DNA of 32,558 nt from Spirochaetota bacterium (GTDB taxonomy: Bacteria; Spirochaetota; UBA4802; JAFGJZ01), in NCBI GenBank assembly GCA_023396665.1, contig JAEWVL010000133.1, positions 1 through 32,558 on the forward strand, in the 5' to 3' direction. A model generated the notes under the pieces. It was not told the DNA's origin and made no database searches. It was given only the letters and a program-made list of their open reading frames with translations. Both the position numbers and the translations under genes were made by a program. This document shows, one piece after another, positions 22,024 through 30,814 of the stretch (its first letter is position 1; every line of letters begins with the position of its first letter).

Positions 22024-24132
22024 TCAGCCTTGATTTTCGATGTATTCGATGAGACCCTCAAGATTTGTGCGCGATTCAAGAAGTTTGATGAAGGCTTCCT
22101 GCGAGCACAGGCGACCCATCGTTGAGAGCGTTTCCAGATGCGATTTCGCGTTCGAAGAGACAAGAAAAATTGCGCAGAACGCGGCAATTCCGTCGGGAGC
22201 TCCGAAATCGACCGCTGAATCGAGGTAGCAGACCGATATAAACTCGGGAATATCTTTTGCGGCAATCGGGTTTCTCGGGTGAGGAAACGCGATTCCTTTT
22301 CCCATACCGGTGCCCATCATCAATTCACGCTCGAGAATCGCATCGCTGAGCTGTGAGCGATGCTCTTCCCGTTGAATGCCGAAAAGCGGAATCGCCTCTC
22401 GAATCACCTCACACGAGTCTTTGCCGCCGGCCAGTGTATGCACGCCGCCGAGGCGGAGTTTTGAACTTATTGTCGGAGCTTCGATACCGAGCACCAGTTT
22501 CGCGCGATCAATCGCCTCGTGAATATTGGCTTTGATGTTATCTATGCCGATTGTCTTGTCGAGTCCCGTCTGCCTGATGACATCCAGAGTCTGACTGTGA
22601 ACACCGGAGAGGATCAGCGTGACACCACGTTTTGCCGAGTCTTTGCAGATGTCTTCGAGAAGGCGAATGCCCGACGAGTCGATCGCCTGTACGTGGCGCA
22701 TGCGAAGAATGCGCACCTTCGGAGGTTTCTCGACGCGCAGCATCTCGTCCTTGAATTTCTCGGCCGCACCGAAGAAAAAGGCGCCGTTGATCTCGTATAT
22801 CTCCACACCGGCGGGCACGTCGATGCGGGCTATCGAGAGGGGATCGTTGATCTCTTTTTCTTCTATATATTCATCACGTATGACACTGATGCTCGCGACC
22901 TGACTCATTCGGCGCATGAAAAGAAACAGCGCGAGCAGCATGCCGACCTGTATCGCTACGGTAAGATCGAGAATGACGGTAAGAAAAAATGTTGTGAGCA
23001 GTACCAGCACATCGCTTTTCGGACATCGCAAAATAGCCTTAAACGAGCGCCACTCACTCATGTTGTACGAGACGATCAGAAGTATTCCCGCAAGACACGA
23101 CATCGGAATGAGCGCCGCAAGATTGCCGAGAAACAGGAGTACGAGCAGCAGTACGATTGCGTGAACGATACCCGCAACCGGCGTTCGTCCGCCGTTTTTA
23201 ATGTTGGTCGCTGTTCTGGCGATGGCGCCGGTCGCCGGTATCCCCCCGAATAAACCGGAGCCGATGTTGGCAAGCCCCTGTGCGATGAGTTCGGTATTCG
23301 AGTTGTGTTTTTTGCCGATCATGCCGTCGGCGACGACCGCCGAAAGCAGCGATTCGATACCCGCAAGTATCGCTATCGTAATCGCCGGAGAGATAAGCTG
23401 TTGAATGCGCTGCATGCTGAGTGCTGGAAAAACCGGCATCGGCAGCGATGTGGGTATGGCGCCGAAGCGTTTGCCGATCGTTTCGACGGGTATGTTAAAA
23501 ATGCTTACGACGGCGGTGGCGATGATGAGGGCGATGAGCGCGCCGGGAATCTGTTTGTTGAATCTCTGCCACACGACGATGATGATGATCGTGCACGCGC
23601 CGATAGCCAGCGACCAGGGGTCGATGTGGTTTATCATTTTTGCGTATGCAATCCATTTATGTATAAATTCGGCGGGAACCTTGTCGATGCCGAGGCCGAA
23701 AAAATCGTTCATCTGCGTACTGAAAATGGTCAGTGCGATACCGCTGGTAAAGCCGACAACCACAGGGTAGGGAATAAACTGTATTACCGATCCGAACTTC
23801 ATCAGTCCCATCAGTACGAGCAGTATGCCGGCCATGATGGTGGCGATGATTAGGCCGTCGATACCGTGGTTCAGGAGAATACCGTAGACTATGACGATGA
23901 AGGCTCCGGTCGGACCGCCGATCTGTACGTCACTGCCGCCGAGCAGGGCGATGATGAATCCCGCGATAATCGCGGTGAAGAGTCCTTTCTCGGGACCGAC
24001 CCCGGAGGCTATTGCGAAGGCGATAGCGAGGGGTATGGCGACGACACCGACGATTACTCCGGCGATGACATCGTTGAAGAACTGTTTTCTTGTGATAGTC
24101 CGAATGCTGTCAAAGAACCTGGGACGAAACAT
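22024..24132 (-). CDS. SulP anion transporter fused to STAS and PTS EIIA domains
   Basis: 702 residues in three parts. Residues ~1-430 are the SulP/SLC26 membrane domain (NDVIAGVIVGVVAIPLAIAFAIASGVGP, IGGPTGAFIVIVYGIL, PATGAIARTATNIKNGGRTPVAG), an H+ or Na+-coupled transporter of sulfate, bicarbonate or similar anions. Residues ~436-540 are a STAS domain (MRHVQAIDSSGIRLLED). The last ~145 residues are a PTS EIIA (fructose/nitrogen-type) domain with the phospho-acceptor-like His618 in GIAFPHPR and His665. SulP-STAS proteins usually end near 550-600 residues, so EIIA is an added regulatory module that may be phosphorylated by HPr. AGGAGG 6 bases before ATG 24132 supports the start. Position beside cysK/metY hints at sulfate, but bicarbonate is not excluded. 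Confidence 0.93.
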   Translation of the reverse strand: MFRPRFFDSIRTITRKQFFNDVIAGVIVGVVAIPLAIAFAIASGVGPEKGLFTAIIAGFIIALLGGSDVQIGGPTGAFIVIVYGILLNHGIDGLIIATIMAGILLVLMGLMKFGSVIQFIPYPVVVGFTSGIALTIFSTQMNDFFGLGIDKVPAEFIHKWIAYAKMINHIDPWSLAIGACTIIIIVVWQRFNKQIPGALIALIIATAVVSIFNIPVETIGKRFGAIPTSLPMPVFPALSMQRIQQLISPAITIAILAGIESLLSAVVADGMIGKKHNSNTELIAQGLANIGSGLFGGIPATGAIARTATNIKNGGRTPVAGIVHAIVLLLVLLFLGNLAALIPMSCLAGILLIVSYNMSEWRSFKAILRCPKSDVLVLLTTFFLTVILDLTVAIQVGMLLALFLFMRRMSQVASISVIRDEYIEEKEINDPLSIARIDVPAGVEIYEINGAFFFGAAEKFKDEMLRVEKPPKVRILRMRHVQAIDSSGIRLLEDICKDSAKRGVTLILSGVHSQTLDVIRQTGLDKTIGIDNIKANIHEAIDRAKLVLGIEAPTISSKLRLGGVHTLAGGKDSCEVIREAIPLFGIQREEHRSQLSDAILERELMMGTGMGKGIAFPHPRNPIAAKDIPEFISVCYLDSAVDFGAPDGIAAFCAIFLVSSNAKSHLETLSTMGRLCSQEAFIKLLESRTNLEGLIEYIENQG

Positions 24133-24270
24133 GGCATGCCTCCTGGAAGCTTACGGGGCGCATGGTAGAAGCGGCGGCTTATCTGTCAATGAGATATGGT
24201 AATTATATGCAAAAAAGCCATCGCCCTTTGGTGTTAATTGTAATTGAATTTTTTTTAGCGGGCTGTGTGA

Positions 24271-24996
24271 ATGGTGTACGTTATGGAAAATTACATTAAA
24301 GACAATTACGATCGTATCTGTGAACTGGCTGCGAAGGCGGCAGAGGGTTGCGGGCGCAGTGCCGCTGAAATCAGCGTGCTTGCCGTGTCGAAAACCTTTC
24401 CCCCCGAAGCCGTTCAGCTGGCGATTGACGGCGGGCTGCGCCTTTTCGGCGAAAACCGCGTTCAGGAGGCGCAGCGTAAAATTCCCCTGCTGCGCGGTGA
24501 TTTTGAATTTCATCTGATCGGTCATCTGCAGTCGAACAAGGCCAAAGCCGCCGTTTCGCTCTTCGCGCTGATCCATTCGATTGATTCGCTTTCAATACTT
24601 GAAGCGGTGAACAGGGAAGCTGCTAAAATCGGCAAAGTTCAGAAGATACTCGTGCAGGTGAACACTTCGGGCGAAGTCTCGAAGAGCGGTTGTACTCCCG
24701 ATGAGGCTCCGGCTGTCTGCGAAGCTGCGCTCTCCTGTGCGAATGTAGATTTGCAGGGACTCATGACGATAGGTCCGCTGACCGACGATGTGCCTGCGAT
24801 TCAGCATTCATTTTCACTGCTGGCGCAGCTCGCCGGCTCGATCAGAAAACAGCTCGCAATGCCGCTTCCCCTTCTGTCGATGGGGATGTCGGGTGACTTT
24901 CCCCTGGCGATAGAGCGGGGGGCAACAATGATTCGTGTCGGTTCGGCCATTTTCGGTAAACGCGATTATGCCATAGCGCCGGCCGCAGAAGAATAA
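24271..24996 (+). CDS. yggS: YggS-type PLP homeostasis protein
   Basis: A 241-residue protein of the YggS/PROSC family, a PLP-binding, alanine-racemase-fold protein that buffers cellular PLP and has no known enzymatic activity. Signs: PLP lysine Lys41 in VLAVSKTFPP, FGENRVQEAQRKI, FHLIGHLQSNKAK, VQVNTSGEVSKSG, GLMTIG, SMGMSGDFPLAIERGATMIRVGSAIFG. A second ATG (24283, MENYIKDN) fits the family's usual start better, but neither has a clear ribosome-binding site, so the start is uncertain. It is followed 21 bases later by proC; yggS-proC is a common gene pair. Confidence 0.93.
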   Translation: MVYVMENYIKDNYDRICELAAKAAEGCGRSAAEISVLAVSKTFPPEAVQLAIDGGLRLFGENRVQEAQRKIPLLRGDFEFHLIGHLQSNKAKAAVSLFALIHSIDSLSILEAVNREAAKIGKVQKILVQVNTSGEVSKSGCTPDEAPAVCEAALSCANVDLQGLMTIGPLTDDVPAIQHSFSLLAQLAGSIRKQLAMPLPLLSMGMSGDFPLAIERGATMIRVGSAIFGKRDYAIAPAAEE

Positions 24997-25017
24997 ACCA
25001 CGCCAAGGATTGCAAGC

Positions 25018-25788
25018 ATGAAAACAATTGGATTTATCGGAATGGGAAATATGGGTGCCGCACTCGCCAAGGCTTTCAGCGGCCTCTCAGATGTGACACT
25101 CACCGGATTTGATACCGATACGAAAAAACTTTCCGCGTCGCCGGTAAAGGTCTGCGCTTCGGTGGACGAATGTGTCAAAGGGGCGGATGTGATCATAGTG
25201 GCGCTGAAGCCGAATGTCGTGACAGCTGTGCTCGAAAAAATTCAGACGGGGGGAAAGCTTGTCATTTCGATTGCCGCGGGAGTAACGATAGAAAAGATGA
25301 AAAATTCCGCCGCACCCGGAACACGCATCGTGCGTGTCATGCCGAACACTCCGGCCTTAGTGAACGAGTCGATGTGTGTGCTGTGCCCTGACGCAAGCTG
25401 TACCGACGATGACATCTCGCTGACGCACAGACTCTTTCAGACGGCCGGCCTTACTCTGCAGCTGCCCGAAACCCAGATCAATGCGGTGACGGCCCTCTCG
25501 GGCAGCGGTCCCGCCTACGTTTTTACCTTCATACAGGCTCTGGCCGATGCAGGGGTAATGCTCGGCCTATCAAGACAGGATGCCCTTTTGCTTGCCGCAC
25601 AGACCGTGAAGGGTTCAGCCGCATTGGTTCTTTCGGGATACGCCGAACCGATAGCGCTTCGAAACATGGTCTGCTCGCCCGGCGGTACGACGATCGATGC
25701 GGTGCACAGCCTTGAGCGGGCGGGTTTTTCGGGAACGCTAATGGATGCGGTGAAGGCTGCGTATGACAAGGCGGGAAAACTCGGATAG
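25018..25788 (+). CDS. proC: Pyrroline-5-carboxylate reductase
   Basis: 256 residues; catalyses the last step of proline synthesis, NAD(P)H-dependent reduction of pyrroline-5-carboxylate. Motifs: Rossmann GFIGMGNMGAALAKAF (5-20), VALKPNVV, RVMPNTPALV, and the C-terminal signature VTALSGSGPAYVFTFIQALADAGVMLGL followed by MVCSPGGTTIDAVHSLE. A little shorter than the E. coli enzyme (269) but complete. AAGGA 8 bases before the ATG. It is the second gene of the yggS-proC operon and ends before a strong hairpin terminator. Confidence 0.95.
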   Translation: MKTIGFIGMGNMGAALAKAFSGLSDVTLTGFDTDTKKLSASPVKVCASVDECVKGADVIIVALKPNVVTAVLEKIQTGGKLVISIAAGVTIEKMKNSAAPGTRIVRVMPNTPALVNESMCVLCPDASCTDDDISLTHRLFQTAGLTLQLPETQINAVTALSGSGPAYVFTFIQALADAGVMLGLSRQDALLLAAQTVKGSAALVLSGYAEPIALRNMVCSPGGTTIDAVHSLERAGFSGTLMDAVKAAYDKAGKLG

Positions 25789-25824
25789 GGACTGCTCTGA
25801 TTACAGTATCTGCGTGAGTTTTCG

Positions 25825-25850
25825 AGCCGCGCTTTTCAGCGCGGCTATTT
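25825..25850 (+). terminator. Intrinsic terminator after proC
   Basis: AGCCGCGC (25825-25832), loop TTTTCA, GCGCGGCT (25839-25846), then ATTTT. The GC-rich stem and short T-run are typical for the plus strand. The miaB stop codon (25845-25847) lies in the stem, so the terminator overlaps the end of the convergent gene. Confidence 0.8.
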
Positions 25851-27167
25851 TGCGGGATCCGGCAGTACCCGTCCTCTGAGTGTCGCGCCGGTGAGACTTT
25901 CGATTTTTACGCTGACAGGCACGCCGATGAGCGATTCGGGGGCTTCGATTATGACCTGATGGTTGAGCATAGATCGACCGATCAGTTCGCTTTCGTTTTT
26001 TTTGCTGCGTGTTTCGGGGATTAGCTCCGTTTCCGTGCCGATCTGCGCTTCAAGCTTTCTGACGGTTATCGTGCGTTGCAGGCTGATCAGTTCGGCAAGG
26101 CGCTCCTTCTTTATCTTCGTTTCGATCTGCTCCGGCATGTCGGCTCCCGGTGTACCGCTTCGGGGTGAATAGGCGTACATATAGGCCTCGTCGTATCCGA
26201 TCGTCTCGACCGCCCTCAGTGTTGTTTTGTAATCCTCATCGCTCTCGCCGGGAAAACCTACAATCAGATCGGTCGAAATCGAGTGTCTGCCGACAGTGTC
26301 GAGCATTTCCACGATGTGCATGTAGTGTGCGAGCGTGTATTGACGGTTCATCCCTTCGAGTATTCTGTCAGAGGCGCTTTGCAGCGGCAGGTGCACCGAT
26401 TTGGCGATCGAATCGTGATCCCTGATGACACGTATCAGATCGTCCGAAAAATCTTTCGGATGCGAGGTAAGAAAGCCGATTTTTCTGAAGCCCTTAATCT
26501 GCGCACATTTCTCAAGAAGTGTGCAGAAGGGAATATCCCCGGTGTCCTGACCGTACTGGTTTACGTTCTGTCCGAGCAGCATTATTTCGCGTACCCCTTT
26601 GTCGGCGATTCGGCGCAGGTACTCGAGTATCGTGTCAGAGGGAAAGGAATGCAGCACCCCGCGAACATAGGGGACGATGCAGTAGGTGCAGAAATTTTCG
26701 CAGCCGTGAGTGATGGTGATCCACTGCTGCCAGGGCTTGTCGCTGTCGATGAGCGGCAGTGAGGGGTGTATGCGTTCCTGGAAATCGTCGCGCTGCTGCG
26801 AAAGAAAAAGCTTTTGCTTTTTACTCAGATAGTTCTCGATGATCTCGACGATATTGGGCGACTCGTAGGGGCCTATAGCGATGTGTGCGAGCTTTCTTTC
26901 GACGAGTTCTTTGCCCCGGAACTGTGCGACACAGCCGGCGCAGATGACAAGCTGACGGCGCCGCTTCGCGTAGGACATCGCCTCGGTGATGCGGGCGACA
27001 GCCCGGCGTTCGGCGTTGTTGCGCACGGCGCAGGTGTTGAATATGATGACCTCGGCGAATTCTTCGCTAGTGCCGCGGTATCCCGCCTCTTCGAGTTTTG
27101 CCTGAATAAGCGCCGAGTCGCTCTTGTTCATCTGACAGCCGAAAGTTTCAATGAAAAAAGTCTTCAT
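25845..27167 (-). CDS. miaB: tRNA-2-methylthio-N6-dimethylallyladenosine synthase
   Basis: This 440-residue radical SAM methylthiotransferase modifies i6A37 of tRNA. Domains: N-terminal UPF0004 (TFGCQMNKSD, FNTCAVR, CAGCVAQ; the three auxiliary-cluster Cys), radical SAM core with CENFCTYC and GQNVNQYG, and a C-terminal TRAM domain. The segment after CIVPYVRG reads VLHSFPSD where MiaB proteins normally have an E-x-S-R core, so Glu and Arg at these positions are replaced. The frame is otherwise intact and this looks like real divergence rather than an error. The ATG overlaps the purB stop by four bases, which couples translation of the two genes. Confidence 0.92.
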   Translation of the reverse strand: MKTFFIETFGCQMNKSDSALIQAKLEEAGYRGTSEEFAEVIIFNTCAVRNNAERRAVARITEAMSYAKRRRQLVICAGCVAQFRGKELVERKLAHIAIGPYESPNIVEIIENYLSKKQKLFLSQQRDDFQERIHPSLPLIDSDKPWQQWITITHGCENFCTYCIVPYVRGVLHSFPSDTILEYLRRIADKGVREIMLLGQNVNQYGQDTGDIPFCTLLEKCAQIKGFRKIGFLTSHPKDFSDDLIRVIRDHDSIAKSVHLPLQSASDRILEGMNRQYTLAHYMHIVEMLDTVGRHSISTDLIVGFPGESDEDYKTTLRAVETIGYDEAYMYAYSPRSGTPGADMPEQIETKIKKERLAELISLQRTITVRKLEAQIGTETELIPETRSKKNESELIGRSMLNHQVIIEAPESLIGVPVSVKIESLTGATLRGRVLPDPAK

Positions 27168-28471
27168 TCTCGCCCGCTGTCGATGCCGGTCTTTGTGAAT
27201 ATGTAATCGATGTTTTCGAAATACCTGTTCAGGTCGAAGATTTCATCTATCTGTTTTTGAGTAAGCAAATTGGAAATATCTTTGTCCATCGATACGAGAT
27301 CTTTGAGCGTTCCTTCCCGCTGCCATGCGCGCATTGAGTTTGACTGAACTTTTTTATAGGCCTCTTCGCGGGAGAGCCCCTTGTCGATAAGAGCAAGAAG
27401 CAGGGACTGTGAAAAGAACAGTCCGCCGGTCTTGTTGATGTTGTCGAGCATCGCGTCCTCGTAGACGTGCAGGCTTCCGATCACGAAAGTGAGTTTGTCG
27501 AGTATGTAATCAAGCGCGATGCTCGAGTCTGGCAGAATGATGCGTTCGGCCGATGAGTGCGAAATGTCGCGTTCGTGCCAGAGCGTGACATTGTCGAGCG
27601 CGGCCTGCAGGTTCGACTTGATGACACGCGCGATGCCCGAAACGCGCTCGCAGAGAATGGGATTGCGTTTGTGCGGCATCGCCGATGAGCCCTTTTGTCC
27701 CTTCTGAAAGGGCTCTTCGGCCTCGCGAACCTCGGTGCGCTGCAGATGGCGTATTTCGGTCGCCAGCTTGTCGCAGCTCGCCGCGCAGATAGCGAGCGCG
27801 GCCATGAATTCGGCGTGACGGTCGCGCTGCACCACCTGGGTCGATATCGGATCAGGTGTCAGATTGAGTTTTTTACAGACCATCTCCTCGACGCGCGGCG
27901 ACATCTGGCTGAAGGTGCCCACCGCGCCCGAGAGCTTGCCGAACGAGACGTTCTCGATCGCCCGTTCCATTCTGGCCCGGTTTCGTCTGAATTCTGCCCA
28001 GTACAGCAGCATCTTCGTGCCGAAGGTGGTCGGCTCGGCGTGTACGCCGTGCGAGCGGCCCATACAGGGGGTATATTTGTACTGCTTCGCCTTTTCGGCA
28101 AGTTTATCGATGAGGGCGTCTATATCTTTGAGCAGAATGTTACCCGCATCGCGCATCTGCATGCAAAGCGCCGTATCGCCGATATCGCTTGAGGTCATGC
28201 CGTAGTGGATATGACGCGAGGGCTCGCCGACCTTTTCCGCGACACTGGTAAGAAAGGCGATTACATCGTGGTGTGTCTCTGCCTCGATCTCGTTGATTCG
28301 CGCAACGTCGAAAGCCGCTTTTTCCCTGATGACGGCGAGCTCCGCATCGGGAACGATGCCGAGCTCGTTATGGGCCTCGCAGGCCGCTATCTCAATTTCC
28401 AGCCAGAGCCGGTATTTATGTTCGAGTTCCCAAATGTCGCGTATTTCCTTTCGCGAGTAGCGCTCTATCAT
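27164..28471 (-). CDS. purB: Adenylosuccinate lyase
   Basis: A 435-residue lyase acting twice in purine synthesis (release of fumarate from SAICAR and from adenylosuccinate). Motifs: HYGMTSSDIGDTA (~89-101), GRSHGVHAEPTTFG with His141/His144, and the fumarase/aspartase signature GSSAMPHKRNP (261-271, catalytic Ser262). Length is typical of the ~430-residue B. subtilis-type PurB. GGAGAGG five bases before ATG 28471. It heads a minus-strand operon with miaB, overlapping by four bases; the link to tRNA modification is probably incidental co-transcription. Confidence 0.95.
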   Translation of the reverse strand: MIERYSRKEIRDIWELEHKYRLWLEIEIAACEAHNELGIVPDAELAVIREKAAFDVARINEIEAETHHDVIAFLTSVAEKVGEPSRHIHYGMTSSDIGDTALCMQMRDAGNILLKDIDALIDKLAEKAKQYKYTPCMGRSHGVHAEPTTFGTKMLLYWAEFRRNRARMERAIENVSFGKLSGAVGTFSQMSPRVEEMVCKKLNLTPDPISTQVVQRDRHAEFMAALAICAASCDKLATEIRHLQRTEVREAEEPFQKGQKGSSAMPHKRNPILCERVSGIARVIKSNLQAALDNVTLWHERDISHSSAERIILPDSSIALDYILDKLTFVIGSLHVYEDAMLDNINKTGGLFFSQSLLLALIDKGLSREEAYKKVQSNSMRAWQREGTLKDLVSMDKDISNLLTQKQIDEIFDLNRYFENIDYIFTKTGIDSGRE

Positions 28472-28779
28472 GGCGGCCTCTCCAGTGCTGTGTTTTTTTC
28501 CATGCTCTGATATGGCTGTCTGTGAACAAGTCTTTTTTTGTCGACTATCCGGGGCTGTTCGGGCTTTTTTTTATAGTGCATCTAAAGGCCCGGGCAATTT
28601 TTCTCAGCGGTTTTACGACAGCGATAAAATCCTTTACAGGGTGATCATTGCGGCAGATGAGTACTCCCGTGACTAAACGCTTGTCCTTCGTGTGTTTTTT
28701 GTGACACGAAGCACTTGCCGCTTGTACCGGCGCAACTGGGTGCCGGCCGGGTTTCAGGTGCAAGGCGAGAGGGGGGGAT
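28472..28779. other. Divergent intergenic region between purB and a radical SAM gene
   Basis: No gene is convincing in these 308 bases. An 8-bp inverted repeat, CTTCGTGT (28686-28693) and ACACGAAG (28704-28711), with a 10-base loop, is the only clear structure. No purine riboswitch or tRNA was recognised. Confidence 0.4.
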
Positions 28780-29514
28780 ATGCGCTACAACTATCTTTTC
28801 GGGCCGCTGCACTCACGCCGTCTGGGCTTGTCATTGGGCATTAATCTTTTTACTGAGAAGACCTGCTCTCTGAACTGTGTCTACTGCGAGTGCGGTCCAA
28901 GCGCGACAACGACAGTCGAACGTCGTGAGTATGTGCCGACTGCCGATGTGCTTGCCGAAATCGATCACTTCTTCGCTTCAAATGAAACACACCCCGATTC
29001 GCTGACCTTTTCCGGGCTGGGAGAGCCGACTCTTCACAGCGGCATCGGCGGGATAATCACTCATGTCAAAAACCGTTACCCTTCGCAGCGGGTGACTCTT
29101 TTGACAAATGCGACGCTGTTCTACGATCCCGCTGTGCGCCAAGAGGTTCTGGGTTGTGACATGATCGTTCCTTCGGTTGACGCGCTGTCACCTGCCGTGT
29201 TCGCGAAAATGTACGGCAAGCCCCATCCTTCGCTCGATCCCGAATGTTTCAAACGGGGGCTTCTGGCGCTTAAACAAGAGTACCGGGGAGAACTGGTTGT
29301 CGAGCTTTTTGTTATCGGCGGCTTAAATGACACTGAAAGCGAGCTTACGCTGCTGCGTGATTTTTTCCGTCAGCTTGCTCCGGATCTGATACAGCTAAAC
29401 ACCCTCGACAGACCCGCCGCTTACGACTGGGTAAGGGAGGCGGGTGATGATGCGCTGCTCTATGTCAAATCGTTTCTGGCTGAGTTCAAAGTGCAGGTGG
29501 TTCGCGAACTCTAA
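28780..29514 (+). CDS. Radical SAM protein (wyosine-like/COG0731 type)
   Basis: 244 residues with an N-terminal FGPLHSRRLGLSLGINLF lead and a [4Fe-4S] site at Cys29, Cys33 and Cys36 in KTCSLNCVYC, with an extra Cys38. FSGLGEPTLH is the GGE-like SAM motif and VTLLTNATLF a typical core strand. The family resembles the COG0731/UPF0026 radical SAM group, some of which are linked to wyosine synthesis in archaea, but the substrate in bacteria is not established and none is claimed here. A run of seven G just before the ATG serves as ribosome-binding site. It is followed at 173 bases by prfB. Confidence 0.85.
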   Translation: MRYNYLFGPLHSRRLGLSLGINLFTEKTCSLNCVYCECGPSATTTVERREYVPTADVLAEIDHFFASNETHPDSLTFSGLGEPTLHSGIGGIITHVKNRYPSQRVTLLTNATLFYDPAVRQEVLGCDMIVPSVDALSPAVFAKMYGKPHPSLDPECFKRGLLALKQEYRGELVVELFVIGGLNDTESELTLLRDFFRQLAPDLIQLNTLDRPAAYDWVREAGDDALLYVKSFLAEFKVQVVREL

Positions 29515-29632
29515 TTATTGTACTGCACTGCAGTGTATCCCCCCGTATTCGTGCGTGGCTTATTGTGCCTTTGCCCCGCCCGCATTACATGAGCCGGCTA
29601 TTCGAAAAGGCTGCCGAAACTCAAAAGAAATC

Positions 29633-29660
29633 TTGACACCGAAGGGCTCTCGATTACCCT
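29633..29660 (+). promoter_or_regulatory. Probable prfB promoter
   Basis: TTGACA (29633-29638) with a 16-base spacer to TACCCT (29655-29660). The -35 is perfect but the -10 weak (3/6). It is 26 bases upstream of the GTG start chosen for prfB. Confidence 0.4.
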
Positions 29661-29686
29661 CTCATCAACGTAAAAGGAGCATCATC

Positions 29687-30814
29687 GTGGCCCGAGAAAT
29701 AGCAGAAATACGCAGGGAGATTGAACAGATTCGCACACGGCTTGCCGATCTGTACCGTTCGGTAAATATCGGAGCTGAAAAGACACGTCTGGCCGATCTT
29801 GAACAGCAGACCTACGCCGATAACTTCTGGGGTGACCAGGAAAACAGCATGAAGGTCAATCAGGAGATCAGCCGTTTGCGAAAGAAACTGGAACCCTGGA
29901 ACTCTCTGGAACGTGAAATCGACGATGCGATGACCCTTCTCGAAATAGCGCAGGAAGAAGGTGACAGTTCGGTTCTCGCTGAAATCGAAGAGCAAATCGG
30001 ATCGTTTGCGAAGCGTTTCGACGATCTTGAAAATATTGAACTTCTGTCCGGTACTGACGATCTGCTGAACGCCTATCTCACCGTACATGCCGGCGCAGGC
30101 GGTACAGAATCACAGGACTGGGCGAGTATGTTGCTGCGCATGTACATGCGCTGGGCAGAGAAGCAGGGCTACTCCTGTGATCTTTTCGATTACAGTGCGG
30201 GTGAAGAGGCCGGCGTCAAACAGGCGACGATTCTCGTGAAGGGCGATTATGCTTACGGCTTTCTCAAGGGCGAGATGGGTGTTCACCGGCTGGTGCGCAT
30301 ATCCCCCTTCGATGCGAACAAACGCCGACATACATCCTTTGCCTCCGTCGAGGTGAATCCGGAAATTGACGATACGATCAACGTCGAGATCAACGAATCC
30401 GATTTGAAGATCGATACCTACCGTTCATCGGGAGCGGGCGGGCAGCATGTCAATACGACCGACTCTGCCGTTCGAATAACGCATATACCGACCAATACGA
30501 TAGTGGCATGTCAGAACGAGCGATCGCAGCACAAGAACAAGGCCTCGGCTATGAAAATGCTTATGTCCAAACTTTATGAATTGCAGAAGCGCGAACTCGC
30601 CGACAGAATCGATGAGAAAAACGGCGAAAAGAAGGATATCGCCTGGGGAAGCCAGATTCGTTCATATGTCTTTCAGCCCTATACCATGGTAAAGGATCAC
30701 CGCACGGGTGAAGAGACGGGCAGTGTCGAGTATGTGCTCGACGGTGACATCAGTCCCTTTATCTACGCCTGGCTGAAATCCAATACGGCAAAAAAAGGCG
30801 CTGGTGATGAGTGA
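29687..30814 (+). CDS. prfB: Peptide chain release factor 2, no programmed frameshift
   Basis: Start placed at the GTG at 29687 (AAAAGGAG, 7 bases upstream); the open frame extends upstream but lacks support there. The 375-residue protein recognises UGA and UAA stop codons: tripeptide anticodon SPF (206-208) marks RF2, and GGQ (251-253) triggers peptidyl-tRNA hydrolysis. Most RF2 genes contain an in-frame UGA near codon 26 requiring +1 frameshifting for autoregulation; here the frame is continuous through LADLYRSVNIG, so that control is absent. The last bases overlap the start of the next gene (TGA at 30812-30814). Confidence 0.95.
   Translation: MAREIAEIRREIEQIRTRLADLYRSVNIGAEKTRLADLEQQTYADNFWGDQENSMKVNQEISRLRKKLEPWNSLEREIDDAMTLLEIAQEEGDSSVLAEIEEQIGSFAKRFDDLENIELLSGTDDLLNAYLTVHAGAGGTESQDWASMLLRMYMRWAEKQGYSCDLFDYSAGEEAGVKQATILVKGDYAYGFLKGEMGVHRLVRISPFDANKRRHTSFASVEVNPEIDDTINVEINESDLKIDTYRSSGAGGQHVNTTDSAVRITHIPTNTIVACQNERSQHKNKASAMKMLMSKLYELQKRELADRIDEKNGEKKDIAWGSQIRSYVFQPYTMVKDHRTGEETGSVEYVLDGDISPFIYAWLKSNTAKKGAGDE

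Noticed and set aside
22519..23253. 244-codon plus-strand frame
   Set aside because: Antisense to the SulP membrane domain; composition rich in Asp, Arg and Tyr as expected from reversed membrane codons.
28472..28779. Purine riboswitch or tRNA upstream of purB
   Set aside because: No conserved riboswitch core and no T-arm (GGTTCRANTCC) was found; only a short hairpin.
29444..29686. 81-codon upstream extension of prfB
   Set aside because: Overlaps the radical SAM gene, lacks RF2 similarity, and a good ribosome-binding site precedes the GTG at 29687.
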